Of a stretch of DNA of 57,142 nucleotides, positions 28,758 to 36,837 are shown in pieces; position 1 is the stretch's first letter; the number at the start of each line of letters is the position of its first letter. This DNA comes from Terrabacter sp. 28 (GTDB lineage: Bacteria > Actinomycetota > Actinomycetes > Actinomycetales > Dermatophilaceae): contig JYOE01000005.1 of assembly GCA_000955875.1 (NCBI GenBank), positions 5,186 to 62,327 on the forward strand, written 5' to 3'. Both the position numbers and the translations under genes were made by a program. The notes beneath the pieces are model-generated. The model was given only the letters and a program-made list of their open reading frames with translations. It did not search any database and had not been told where the DNA came from.

Positions 28758-29077
28758 CCCGCGCCTCTCTGCGGCGCCCGGCCCGATGGGTCGGCGACCA
28801 CGGAGGACGCCGAGGACGCGGAGGACGCGGAGGACGCTGCGGAACCGAGGTCCAGCAGGCGCTCCTCGAGCGCCTCGGACAGGGCGCGCAGCGTGTCGGC
28901 GGCCTGCTCGACCCAGGTGTCGAGCGCTCGTTGCGTGGGCAGGTCACCGAGGTCGGGGACGTGGGTGAGCAGCTCGTCGGACATCGACCGGGTGGCAGCG
29001 CGGGAGGTCGTGAGCGCCCGCAGTGTCGCGGGGTCCGCGCCGCTGCGACCCTGCCGACCGCGGTTCCCCTCGCTCAT
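28754..29077 (-). CDS. Small alpha-helical hypothetical protein B
   Basis: 107-residue protein upstream of and overlapping gene A. A central amphipathic helix (about 45-75, DTWVEQAADTLRALSEALEERLL) is followed by a low-complexity SSA repeat encoded by a 9-bp minisatellite and a Pro/Gly tail. No domain recognised. The ATG at 29077 has TAGAGT exactly 6 nt upstream on the minus strand, indicating leaderless expression. The pair is divergent from gdh; function unknown. Confidence 0.7.
   Translation of the reverse strand: MSEGNRGRQGRSGADPATLRALTTSRAATRSMSDELLTHVPDLGDLPTQRALDTWVEQAADTLRALSEALEERLLDLGSAASSASSASSASSVVADPSGRAPQRGAG
28803..28838 (+). repeat. 9-bp tandem repeat, four copies
   Basis: GAGGACGCC, GAGGACGCG, GAGGACGCG, GAGGACGCT in direct succession inside the gene at 28754 (minus-strand reading SSA SSA SSA). 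Copy number may vary between strains by slippage without shifting the frame. Confidence 0.9.
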
Positions 29078-29083
29078 GGCACC

Positions 29084-29089
29084 ACTCTA
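29084..29089 (-). promoter_or_regulatory. -10 of helical protein B gene
   Basis: TAGAGT on the minus strand, 6 nt before the ATG at 29077. No clear -35. Confidence 0.5.
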
Positions 29090-29157
29090 GGGACTGACCC
29101 CGGTGGTCCCCGCGAGTTCTCCACCGGGGGTGGTTCGGGCGGAGACCTCGACGGGGA

Positions 29158-29163
29158 TAGGCT
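29158..29163 (+). promoter_or_regulatory. -10 TAGGCT upstream of gdh
   Basis: TAGGCT followed by 6 nt and a GTG at 29170. -35 weak (TTCGGG at 29134-29139, spacer 18). Transcript would start about 64 nt before the gdh ATG. Confidence 0.5.
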
Positions 29164-29169
29164 CACATC

Positions 29170-29217
29170 GTGAGATGCGCGGCACAGCGACGTGCCGCGA
29201 CACGGGCCGCACGGTGA
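29170..29217 (+). CDS. Candidate 15-codon leader ORF upstream of gdh
   Basis: GTG start on the predicted first transcribed base; peptide MRCAAQRRAATRAAR, stop 29215-29217, 16 nt before the gdh ATG. Arg- and Ala-rich, one Cys at position 3. It contains a stem-loop (29179-29198). Could be a leader peptide with attenuator-like control or chance; too short for independent validation by eye. Confidence 0.35.
   Translation: MRCAAQRRAATRAAR
29179..29198 (+). other. Stem-loop in gdh leader
   Basis: GCGGCAC (29179-29185) pairs with GTGCCGC (29192-29198), loop AGCGAC, inside the mini-ORF. A ribosome translating the mini-ORF would melt it. Confidence 0.45.
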
Positions 29218-29233
29218 GGAATCCGACAACCGC

Positions 29234-32200
29234 ATGTCAGCGTCACTCGAACAGTCTCGAATCGACGTCATCAAGGCCGCGGCCGCGGCAGTGGCGCCTC
29301 CCAACAAGCGGGGCCGGGGCCGGGCCGCCGGCACCGCGCAGGCCGAGTTCGAGGAGTTCCTCCTCGCCTACTACCGCCTCGTGGCCACCGAGGACCTCCT
29401 GGCCCGTCCGGCGCGCGAGCTCGCCACCATCGCCTCGGAGCACCGCGCGTTCGCGCAGGACCGCCCCGTGGGCACCTTCAACGTCCGTGCGTTCAACCCC
29501 AGCTCCGACGACGAGGGCTGGTCGACGGGTCACACGGTCGTGCAGGTCGTCGTCGACGACATGCCCTTCCTCGTCGACTCGGTCGTGGCGGCCCTGGGTG
29601 GCTTCGACCGGGGCGTGCACCTCATCGTGCACCCGCAGATGACCGTGTCGCGCACCATCACGGGTGAGCTCAAGTCGGTCGTCACCGACGGGTCCACCAC
29701 GGTGGAGTCGTCGGGTCTCGGCCTGGTCCGCGAGTCGTGGATGCACCTCGAGATCGACCGCCTGCCCGCCGACGCGCTGCCCGACGTCGAGGCGCGACTG
29801 CGCCACGTCCTCGACAACGTGCGCGACTCCGTCGAGGACTGGCCGAAGATGCGCGCGCACGCGCTGACCATCGCGAGCGAGCTGCGCTCCGCCACGCCCC
29901 CCGGCACCGACCCGCACCACGCGCGGGAGGCCAGCCGCTTCCTCGAGTGGCTCGCCCACAACAACTTCACCTTCCTCGGCTACCGCGAGTACTCCCTCTC
30001 CCACGAGGACGGCCACGACGTCTCGCGCCAGGTCCCGGGCACCGGCCTCGGTCTGCTCCGCTACGACCGGCCCTCCGCTGCAAAGGGACTCGTGCTCACG
30101 CCGGCTGCGAGCCGAGCCGCCCGCGACTCCAGCATCCTCATCATCACCAAGGCCAACTCGCGGGCCACCGTGCACCGCGACGTCTACCTCGACTACATCT
30201 CGATCAAGAAGTTCGACGCCCGCGGCGAGTGCGTCGGCGAGCAGCGTTTCCTCGGGCTCTACGCCTCGGCGGCCTACAACGACACGATCCACGACATCCC
30301 GCTCATCGACGTGCGGGCCCAGGAGGTGCTGCGCCTCACGGGCCTCAGCGCCGACAGCCACTCGGGCAAGGACATCCTCCAGATCCTCGAGACCTACCCG
30401 CGCGACGAGCTCTTCCAGACGAGCGCCCAGCAGCTCGCCGACATCGCGACGAGCGTCCTGCACCTGCAGGAGCGCCGCAAGACCAAGCTCTTCCTGCGCC
30501 GCGACGAGTTCGGCCGTTTCGTCTCGTGCCTCGTCTACCTCCCGCGCGACCGCTACAACACGACGGTCCGCCTGCGCATCGAGGCGATCCTGCTCCAGGC
30601 GTTCGGTGGCGAGAACATCGACAACACCACGCGGGTCAGCGAGTCCACTCTCGCCCGCCTGCACTTCGTCGTGCGTATGCCGGCAGGCACCGACATCCCC
30701 GACGTCGACGAGGCGGCGCTCGAGCGTCGCGTCATCGACGCCACCCGCACGTGGGACGAGGACCTCTCGGAGGCGCTCGGACAGGCCCGCGGGCTCGAGG
30801 GCGCGGCCCGCACCATGGCGGCCTACGCCAAGGCGCTGCCCGAGGCGTACAAGGAGGACTTCGACGTCGAGACCGCCGTCGAGGACCTCGACCGCATCGA
30901 CGCGCTGGGCGACGGCGATCGCACCACCGGGCTGCACCTCTACGACGACCCGGCGTCCGACGACCCGCGCGAGCGGCGGTTCAAGCTCTACCGCCGCGCC
31001 GACCTGTCGCTGACCCAGGTGCTCCCGCTCTTCACCCACCTCGGCGTGGAGGTCACCGACGAGCGCCCCTACGAGATCCCGGGCTCCGACGGCCGCACCC
31101 TGCACATCTTCGACTTCGGCCTGTGCGCCGACGCCCGCACGTGGGGTGCGGGCGACGCCGCTCTCGCCGACGACGTCCGCGAGCGCTTCGAGGAGGCGTT
31201 CCGGGCGGTGTGGGACGGTCGCGCCGAGTCCGACGGCTTCAACGCCCTCGTCCTCGCGGCCGGGCTGACGTGGCGGCAGGTCGTCATCCTGCGCACCGTC
31301 GCGAAGTACCTCCGCCAGACCGGTTCGACCTTCTCGCAGGACTACGTCGAGTCGGCGCTCGTCGCCAACACCGGCATCGCCCGCAGCCTCGTCGAGCTCT
31401 TCGAGGCACGGTTCCACCCCGACGCGTTCCCCGCCACCGACGCCGGCCGCGACAAGCGCGCCGCGCGCGAGAAGCACGTCGTGACGAAGGTCCGCGAGGC
31501 CCTCGACGACGTCGCCAGCCTCGACCACGACCGCATCGTCCGGGCGCTGCTCGGCGTCATCCAGGCGAGCCTGCGCACCAACTTCTATCAGCCCGACGAG
31601 CACGGTCACGCCAAGCCGTACGTCTCGCTCAAGCTCAACCCCAAGAAGGTGCCCGACCTGCCGGCACCCCGCCCGATGTTCGAGATCTGGGTCTACAGCC
31701 CGCGCGTCGAGGGCGTGCACCTGCGCTTCGGCAAGGTCGCCCGCGGTGGCCTGCGGTGGTCCGACCGCCGCGAGGACTTCCGCACCGAGATCCTCGGCCT
31801 CGTCAAGGCGCAGATGGTCAAGAACGCCGTCATCGTGCCGACCGGCAGCAAGGGCGGCTTCTACGCCAAGCAGCTGCCCGACCCGGCGGTCGACCGCGCC
31901 GCGTGGATGGACGAGGGCATCGCGTCCTACAAGCTGTTCATCTCGGGCCTGCTCGACATCACCGACAACCTCGTCGCTGGCGCCGCCGTCCCACCCGAGC
32001 GTGTCGTCCGGCACGACGAGGACGACACCTACCTCGTCGTCGCGGCCGACAAGGGCACCGCGAAGTTCTCCGACATCGCGAACGGCATCTCGTCCGACTA
32101 CGGCTTCTGGCTCGACGACGCGTTCGCCTCGGGCGGCTCGGCCGGCTACGACCACAAGGCCATGGGCATCACCGCGCGCGGCGCCTGGGAGTCCGTCAAG

Positions 32201-34450
32201 CGCCACTTCCGCGAGCTCGGCGTCGACACCCAGTCCGAGGACTTCACCTGCGTGGGCGTCGGCGACATGAGCGGCGACGTCTTCGGCAACGGCATGCTGC
32301 TGTCCGAGCACATCCGGCTCGTCGCGGCCTTCGACCACCGCCACATCTTCGTCGACCCCGACCCCGACGCCGCCACCTCGTACGCCGAGCGCCGCCGCAT
32401 GTTCGACCTGCCCGGGTCGTCGTGGGCCGACTACGACGAGAAGCTGATCAGCAAGGGCGGCGGTGTCTTCGCCCGTTCGGCCAAGTCGGTCCCGGTGTCG
32501 CCGCAGATGGTCGCGGCGCTCGGGCTGCGCCCCAACACGAAGTCCATGACGCCCGCCGACCTGATGAAGGCGATCCTGCTCGCGCCGGTCGACCTGCTGT
32601 GGAACGGCGGCATCGGCACCTACGTGAAGGCGACGGCCGAGACGAACTCCGAGATCGGCGACCGCGCCAACGACGCGATCCGCGTCAACGGCGCCGACCT
32701 GCGGTGCAAGGTCGTCGGCGAGGGCGGCAACCTCGGCGCGAGCCAGCTCGGCCGCATCGAGGCGGCGCTCGCCGGCGTGCGGGTCAACACCGACGCCATC
32801 GACAACAGCGCCGGCGTCGACACGTCCGACCACGAGGTCAACATCAAGATCCTCCTCACCGAGCTGACCCGCTCGGGCGAGCTGACCATGAAGCGCCGCA
32901 ACACCCTGCTGGCCTCGATGACCGACGAGGTCGCCGAGCAGGTGCTGCGCGACAACTACGAGCAGAACGTGCTGCTCGGCAACGCCCGGGCGCAGCAGCA
33001 CGCCATGCTCGGCGTGCACGAACGCCTGATCCAGTTCCTCGAGGAGAAGGGCGACCTCGACCGCTCGCTCGAGTTCCTGCCGAGCGACGCCGAGATCGCG
33101 CGCCGCCAGAAGGACGGCCTCGGGCTCGCGTCGCCGGAGTTCTCCGTGCTCGTCGCCTACGCCAAGCTCTACCTCAAGAACCAGCTCATCTCCACGACCC
33201 TGCCCGACGACCCGTGGTTCGAGACGACGCTGGCCGAGTACTTCCCGAAGCCGTTGCGCGCGAAGTACGCCGCGCAGATCGCGGCCCACCCGCTGCGCCG
33301 CGAGATCATCACGAACGCTGTCGCCAACTCCATGGTCAACCGTGGTGGCATCACGTTCGCCTACCGGGCCGGCGAGGAGACCGGGGCCACCCCCGAGCAG
33401 GTCGCTCGCGCGTACGTCGTCTGTCGCGAGATCTTCGACCTGGCCGGCTTCGTACGACGCGTCGAGGCCACCGACAACGTCGTGAGCACCGGCGCGCAGA
33501 CGGCGCTCTACCTCGAGTTCCGCCGTCTCATCGACCGCTCGGTGCGCTGGTTCCTCTCCTCACGGCCGGCAGAGCTCGACATCGCTGCCGAGGTGGCCCG
33601 GTTCCGCCCCGGCATCCAGGCCTTCAGCGGCCGCATCGCCGAGCTGCTCCAGGGCAGCGAGCGCACGCGCCTCCAGCGCCGGGCGCGCGAGCTCGAGGGC
33701 AAGGGCGTGCCCGAGGAGCTGGCGGTCTCGGCCGCCTGCCTGCTCGACGGGTACTCCCTGCTCGACTGCATCGAGATCGCCGAGGAGACGGGCGAGAAGC
33801 TCGCCGACGTCGTCCCGACGTACTTCCTCACGTCCGAGACGTTCTCCATCGACGCCATGCTGACCCGCGTCACCAAGCTCCCGCGCGACGACCGGTGGGA
33901 CGCCATGGCCCGCGGGGCCCTGCGCGACGACCTCTACGCCGTGCTCGAGAGCCTCACCCGCTCGGTGCTGGAGGTCAGCAACCCCAAGAACGACGCACCA
34001 GCCCGGCTCGCCGAGTGGTCCGAGCTCAACGCCGACGCGCTCGGCCGTGCCCGTGCGGCCCTCGGCGGCATCGAGCGGATGAGCCACGCCGGCATCGCCG
34101 CGCTGTCCGTCGCACTGCGCACGCTCCGCACCGTGACCAAGCCCGCCTCGTCGGGCCAACCCGCCCCGGTCGCTGCTCCGTCCCCGAACGGCGCCGCACC
34201 GACCAAGAGCGCCTCCGCCAAGAAGACGGGGGCCAAGAAGGCGGCGGCCACGAAGACGGCCGTGGCGAAGTCGGCGTCGAAGTCCGTCGTCAAGAAGGCA
34301 GCGACCAAGAAGGTAGCGACCAAGAAGGTAGCGACCAAGAAGCCGGCCTCGAAGGCCGCCGCCAAGAAGGCTGCATCCTCGACCAAGAAGGCGGCGCCCT
34401 CCACCACGAAGGCCGCAGCGAAGAAGGTGGCCGCGGGAGCCCGCACCTGA
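29234..34450 (+). CDS. gdh: Large NAD-specific glutamate dehydrogenase with basic C-terminal tail
   Basis: Catabolic glutamate dehydrogenase of the 180-kDa (GDH_180) class, 1738 residues, converting glutamate plus NAD to 2-oxoglutarate and ammonia. N-terminal regulatory ACT-like modules (about 1-600, starting around RVFADRPVGTF-type motifs), catalytic GDH domain about 700-1250 with EIWVYSPRVEGVHLRFGKVARGGLRWSDR (shortened) and PTGSKGGFYAKQLPD, and a helical C-terminal part to about 1640. Unusually, residues about 1657-1738 are a Lys/Ala/Thr/Ser repeat of KKAA, TKKVA type with about two dozen lysines, like histone H1 or HupS tails. ATG 29234; Shine-Dalgarno GAGGAA lies rather far upstream. Confidence 0.95.
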   Translation: MSASLEQSRIDVIKAAAAAVAPPNKRGRGRAAGTAQAEFEEFLLAYYRLVATEDLLARPARELATIASEHRAFAQDRPVGTFNVRAFNPSSDDEGWSTGHTVVQVVVDDMPFLVDSVVAALGGFDRGVHLIVHPQMTVSRTITGELKSVVTDGSTTVESSGLGLVRESWMHLEIDRLPADALPDVEARLRHVLDNVRDSVEDWPKMRAHALTIASELRSATPPGTDPHHAREASRFLEWLAHNNFTFLGYREYSLSHEDGHDVSRQVPGTGLGLLRYDRPSAAKGLVLTPAASRAARDSSILIITKANSRATVHRDVYLDYISIKKFDARGECVGEQRFLGLYASAAYNDTIHDIPLIDVRAQEVLRLTGLSADSHSGKDILQILETYPRDELFQTSAQQLADIATSVLHLQERRKTKLFLRRDEFGRFVSCLVYLPRDRYNTTVRLRIEAILLQAFGGENIDNTTRVSESTLARLHFVVRMPAGTDIPDVDEAALERRVIDATRTWDEDLSEALGQARGLEGAARTMAAYAKALPEAYKEDFDVETAVEDLDRIDALGDGDRTTGLHLYDDPASDDPRERRFKLYRRADLSLTQVLPLFTHLGVEVTDERPYEIPGSDGRTLHIFDFGLCADARTWGAGDAALADDVRERFEEAFRAVWDGRAESDGFNALVLAAGLTWRQVVILRTVAKYLRQTGSTFSQDYVESALVANTGIARSLVELFEARFHPDAFPATDAGRDKRAAREKHVVTKVREALDDVASLDHDRIVRALLGVIQASLRTNFYQPDEHGHAKPYVSLKLNPKKVPDLPAPRPMFEIWVYSPRVEGVHLRFGKVARGGLRWSDRREDFRTEILGLVKAQMVKNAVIVPTGSKGGFYAKQLPDPAVDRAAWMDEGIASYKLFISGLLDITDNLVAGAAVPPERVVRHDEDDTYLVVAADKGTAKFSDIANGISSDYGFWLDDAFASGGSAGYDHKAMGITARGAWESVKRHFRELGVDTQSEDFTCVGVGDMSGDVFGNGMLLSEHIRLVAAFDHRHIFVDPDPDAATSYAERRRMFDLPGSSWADYDEKLISKGGGVFARSAKSVPVSPQMVAALGLRPNTKSMTPADLMKAILLAPVDLLWNGGIGTYVKATAETNSEIGDRANDAIRVNGADLRCKVVGEGGNLGASQLGRIEAALAGVRVNTDAIDNSAGVDTSDHEVNIKILLTELTRSGELTMKRRNTLLASMTDEVAEQVLRDNYEQNVLLGNARAQQHAMLGVHERLIQFLEEKGDLDRSLEFLPSDAEIARRQKDGLGLASPEFSVLVAYAKLYLKNQLISTTLPDDPWFETTLAEYFPKPLRAKYAAQIAAHPLRREIITNAVANSMVNRGGITFAYRAGEETGATPEQVARAYVVCREIFDLAGFVRRVEATDNVVSTGAQTALYLEFRRLIDRSVRWFLSSRPAELDIAAEVARFRPGIQAFSGRIAELLQGSERTRLQRRARELEGKGVPEELAVSAACLLDGYSLLDCIEIAEETGEKLADVVPTYFLTSETFSIDAMLTRVTKLPRDDRWDAMARGALRDDLYAVLESLTRSVLEVSNPKNDAPARLAEWSELNADALGRARAALGGIERMSHAGIAALSVALRTLRTVTKPASSGQPAPVAAPSPNGAAPTKSASAKKTGAKKAAATKTAVAKSASKSVVKKAATKKVATKKVATKKPASKAAAKKAASSTKKAAPSTTKAAAKKVAAGART
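34301..34342 (+). repeat. 15-bp tandem repeat in gdh tail
   Basis: GCGACCAAGAAGGTA at 34301-34315 and 34316-34330, then 12 bp of a third copy (34331-34342). Each unit encodes ATKKV. In-frame slippage would change the tail length. Confidence 0.9.
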
Positions 34451-34478
34451 CTCGAGCCCGCTGCTCCGGCGGGTCTGA

Positions 34479-34595
34479 GGGAGCGGGGCGTGGTGGTGCG
34501 AGCGGCATCGGCGGCGGGAGCCGAGCGCTGGGAGTGGCGTCAGGGCATACTCCCGACGACGCTCCACGCCGCGAGCATCGCCATGCCCCGCTCCC
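34479..34595. other. Long-range inverted repeat between gdh and pdtaS
   Basis: A 15-bp arm (34479-34493) pairs with 34581-34595 (11 perfect pairs, then one G-T, then three pairs) enclosing about 87 nt that can fold further (CCCGC/GCGGG hairpin also precedes it at 34459). It could be a large gdh terminator, or a structured small RNA. Contains the GTATGCCC variant of the dispersed octamer (34544-34550). Confidence 0.5.
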
Positions 34596-34634
34596 GATCC
34601 CGACACCGTCGACGGGCAACTGCACCCGGCTCAC

Positions 34635-34649
34635 TAGGCTCGTGCCGTG
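34635..34649 (+). promoter_or_regulatory. Leaderless promoter of pdtaS
   Basis: TAGGCT (34635-34640), 6 nt, GTG at 34647. No Shine-Dalgarno. -35 not recognisable. Confidence 0.55.
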
Positions 34650-36134
34650 GCAACCCTGAGCGAGCTCCTGCGCGGGCGGACCGACCTGCCCGACCACGAC
34701 GTCGAGTGGCTCCAGCTGCTCGTCGGTGACTGGCAGCTCGTCGCCGACCTCTCCTTCGCCGACCTCGTGCTCTGGGTCCGCTCGGTGAGCGACCGGTGGG
34801 AGGCCGTCGCGCACGTGCGGCCGACCACGGGCCAGCTCGTCTTCGTCGAGGACCAGGTCGGCAGGGTCGCCGACCCGGGGCGCACCCGCGACCTCCTCGA
34901 CGAGGCGGCCGCCGAGCAGCGCATCCTGCGGGTGCGCCAGGTCGTCGTGCCGCACGACCCGGGCCCCGACCAGGCCGTCCGCGAGGAGTACATCCCCGTC
35001 GTCCGTGGCGGCCACGTCGTGGCCGTGCTGACGCGGCACACGAACCTCTGGACGACGCGTACCCCCAGCCGGCTCGAGCTGACCTACCTCGCCACCGCCG
35101 ACGCCCTGTGCCGCATGGTGACCGGTGGCGAGTTCCCGCACAGCGGCGCCCCGACCGGCCTGCGGCGCGGCGCCCCGCGCGTCGGCGACGGCGTCATCCG
35201 CCTCGATGTCGACGGCGTCGTCACCTACGCGAGTCCCAACGCCGTCTCGGCATTGCACCGGCTCGGGCACCTCGGCGAGGTGGTAGGGGCGAGCCTTGCC
35301 CAGATCGTCACCGACAATGTGCGCGAGTCCTATCCGGTCGACGAGGGACTGCCCCTCGTCGTCACGGGCCGCCAGCCGTGGCGCACCGAGGTCGTCGCCG
35401 GTGGCACCACCGTGTCGATGCGGGCCATCCCGCTCACCGAGGCGGGCCAACGGTTCGGCGCGATCGTGCTCATGCGTGATGTCGGTGAGCTGCGCCGACG
35501 TGAGCGCGAGCTGATGACCAAGGACGCGACGATCCGCGAGATCCACCACCGGGTCAAGAACAACCTGCAGTCCGTGGCCGCGCTGCTGCGCCTCCAGGCG
35601 CGGCGCCTGCCCGATGGCGAGGCGAAGGTCGCGCTGGCCGAGGCCGAGCGACGGGTCGGCACCATCGCCATGGTCCATGACCAGCTCAGCCAGGGTTTCG
35701 ACGAGACGGTCGACTTCGACAGCATCGCGCAGCGCGGCCTCAACGCGGTCGTCGAGGTCTCGGCCAACGGGGCGCCGGTGCACACCGTGACGCAGGGGTC
35801 GTTCGGCCGGCTGCGGGCCGAGGACGCCACCTCGCTGGCGATGATCATGAGCGAGCTCGTGCAGAACTCCATCGAGCACGGGCTCGGCGATGCGGGGGGC
35901 GAGGTGCGCATCACGATCGAGCGGCAGCCCGACGAGCGTGGTCAGCCGAGGCTCGCGGTCTCCGTCGAGGACGACGGCAAGGGCATCGACCCCGAACGGC
36001 GGCCGGGGTCCGGCCTGGGCACGCAGATCGTCCAGTCGCTCGTGGGCGACCTCCAGGGCCGCATCACGTGGGAGCCCGTGACACCGCACGGCACCCGGGC
36101 CCGGTTCACCGCGAGCCTGCGCCCGATCAGCTGA
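34647..36134 (+). CDS. pdtaS: PdtaS-type cytoplasmic sensor histidine kinase
   Basis: 495-residue soluble kinase of the PdtaS family, which phosphorylates the ANTAR antiterminator PdtaR. N-terminal GAF-type domain about 1-150, a PAS domain about 180-290 (VGDGVIRLDVDGVVTYASPNAV), then HisKA_2 with EIHHRVKNNLQSVAALL (His 300/301) and HATPase_c (MSELVQNSIEHGLG, VEDDGKGIDPERRPGSGLGTQIV). No TM. Neighbour whiB1 on the opposite strand is the same arrangement as Rv3220c/whiB1 in M. tuberculosis. The partner pdtaR is not in this window, as in mycobacteria. Confidence 0.95.
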   Translation: MATLSELLRGRTDLPDHDVEWLQLLVGDWQLVADLSFADLVLWVRSVSDRWEAVAHVRPTTGQLVFVEDQVGRVADPGRTRDLLDEAAAEQRILRVRQVVVPHDPGPDQAVREEYIPVVRGGHVVAVLTRHTNLWTTRTPSRLELTYLATADALCRMVTGGEFPHSGAPTGLRRGAPRVGDGVIRLDVDGVVTYASPNAVSALHRLGHLGEVVGASLAQIVTDNVRESYPVDEGLPLVVTGRQPWRTEVVAGGTTVSMRAIPLTEAGQRFGAIVLMRDVGELRRRERELMTKDATIREIHHRVKNNLQSVAALLRLQARRLPDGEAKVALAEAERRVGTIAMVHDQLSQGFDETVDFDSIAQRGLNAVVEVSANGAPVHTVTQGSFGRLRAEDATSLAMIMSELVQNSIEHGLGDAGGEVRITIERQPDERGQPRLAVSVEDDGKGIDPERRPGSGLGTQIVQSLVGDLQGRITWEPVTPHGTRARFTASLRPIS

Positions 36135-36176
36135 GCGTCGCCGGTCCCGCCGCACGGTGGGCGGCCGGGCAGCCAA

Positions 36177-36207
36177 AAGCCCGGCGACCGCGTCGGTCAC
36201 CGGGCTT
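36177..36207. terminator. Convergent terminator between pdtaS and whiB1
   Basis: AAGCCCGG (36177-36184) with CCGGGCTT (36200-36207), extended by GACC/GGTC around loop GCGTC with one C-A mismatch. AAAA precedes the left arm, giving a U-tract for the minus strand, so it is a good terminator for whiB1 and probably also for pdtaS. Confidence 0.85.
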
Positions 36208-36230
36208 GCGCACGAGGGGTTCGTGCGGGC

Positions 36231-36479
36231 TCAGCCGGCTCGGCGGGCCCGTGCGTTGCGGCGCTTCAGGGCGCGGCGCTCGTCCTCGGAGAGGCCTCCC
36301 CAGACGCCGGCGTCCTGGCCGGACTCAAGGGCCCACTTGAGGCACGTGTCGATGACCGGACAGGTCCGGCACACGGCCTTCGCCTCCTCGATCTGCAGGA
36401 TGGCCGGCCCGGTGTTCCCGATGGGGAAGAACAGCTCGGGGTCGGCATCCAGGCAGGCAGCGCGGTCGCGCCAATCCAT
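36231..36479 (-). CDS. whiB1: WhiB1-family iron-sulfur regulator
   Basis: 82-residue WhiB protein. Cluster ligands C9, C37, C40 and C46 in the WhiB1 spacing, GVWGG turn (about 59-63), and a basic C-terminal DNA-binding tail (LKRRNARARRAG). WhiB1 carries a [4Fe-4S] cluster that reacts with nitric oxide, binds the sigma-A region 4 and is essential in mycobacteria. ATG with GAAGGAG 10 nt upstream. The 355-bp upstream region holds a SigR/SigH-like promoter. Position next to pdtaS supports WhiB1 over other paralogues. Confidence 0.96.
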   Translation of the reverse strand: MDWRDRAACLDADPELFFPIGNTGPAILQIEEAKAVCRTCPVIDTCLKWALESGQDAGVWGGLSEDERRALKRRNARARRAG

Positions 36480-36595
36480 GTGGATCGTGCTCCTTCATGT
36501 GTCGTGTTCGGCACCTTGCGTCCGGGTTGTCGGTCGCGGTGCATGTGCTCGGGCGCCAGCGTCGTTGTCGGAGCCTGGTCATGGTGTCGGGGGGT

Positions 36596-36613
36596 GGTCA
36601 TCGGGGGATGACC
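36596..36613. promoter_or_regulatory. Inverted repeat at the whiB1 transcription start
   Basis: GGTCATC (36596-36602), GGGG, GATGACC (36607-36613): 7-bp arms. Located at or just after the start predicted from the SigR-type promoter; candidate operator or RNA hairpin. Confidence 0.5.
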
Positions 36614-36619
36614 CCCTGA

Positions 36620-36647
36620 CCAACGGAAACGCGCACGAAGTTGTTCC
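36620..36647 (-). promoter_or_regulatory. SigR/SigH-type promoter for whiB1
   Basis: Reading the minus strand: GGAAC (36647-36643), 18-bp spacer, GTTGG (36624-36620). This matches the GGAAY-N18/19-GTT consensus of the thiol-oxidative-stress sigma factors SigR (Streptomyces) and SigH (Mycobacterium, Corynebacterium). Predicted transcript start near 36612, 130 nt before the ATG. Confidence 0.6.
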
Positions 36648-36822
36648 GTACGCGTCGTGGACCATGAACCAGTGTGACCGGCAACCGTGTCCGTTTTCAA
36701 CGCCGTGGGCGCTGGTCACACCAAGGATGGAGTCTATCGGCAGACGGCTCCCAGTTCCAGACCTCGAGCGGCCCGATGGGGTGCGCAGGGGAGCGGGGAG
36801 GGCCGTGCGTGCCCCGGGTCGT

Positions 36823-36837
36823 TAGGCTGCCGGGGTG
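36823..36837 (+). promoter_or_regulatory. Leaderless promoter, gene at 36835
   Basis: TAGGCT (36823-36828), 6 nt, GTG at 36835. No Shine-Dalgarno. Confidence 0.55.

Larger units (their letters stand above)
36480..36834. other. Regulatory region of whiB1 (355 bp, no gene)
   Basis: Contains the candidate SigR/SigH promoter (36620-36647), an inverted repeat GGTCATC-GGGG-GATGACC (36596-36613) at its predicted transcription start, and a wider-spaced pair TGTGACC (36673-36679) / GGTCACA (36714-36720) that resembles separated CRP-like half sites. The right end holds the -10 of the gene at 36835. I see no further coding potential. Confidence 0.6.

Noticed and set aside
29243..33289. 1348-codon open frame antisense to gdh
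   Set aside because: Composition is His/Asp/Val/Leu/Arg-rich without domains, and it mirrors gdh codons; high GC leaves antisense frames open.
36673..36720. A CRP site in the whiB1 region
   Set aside because: Half sites TGTGACC and GGTCACA are about 34 bp apart, too far for one CRP dimer; kept only as a note.
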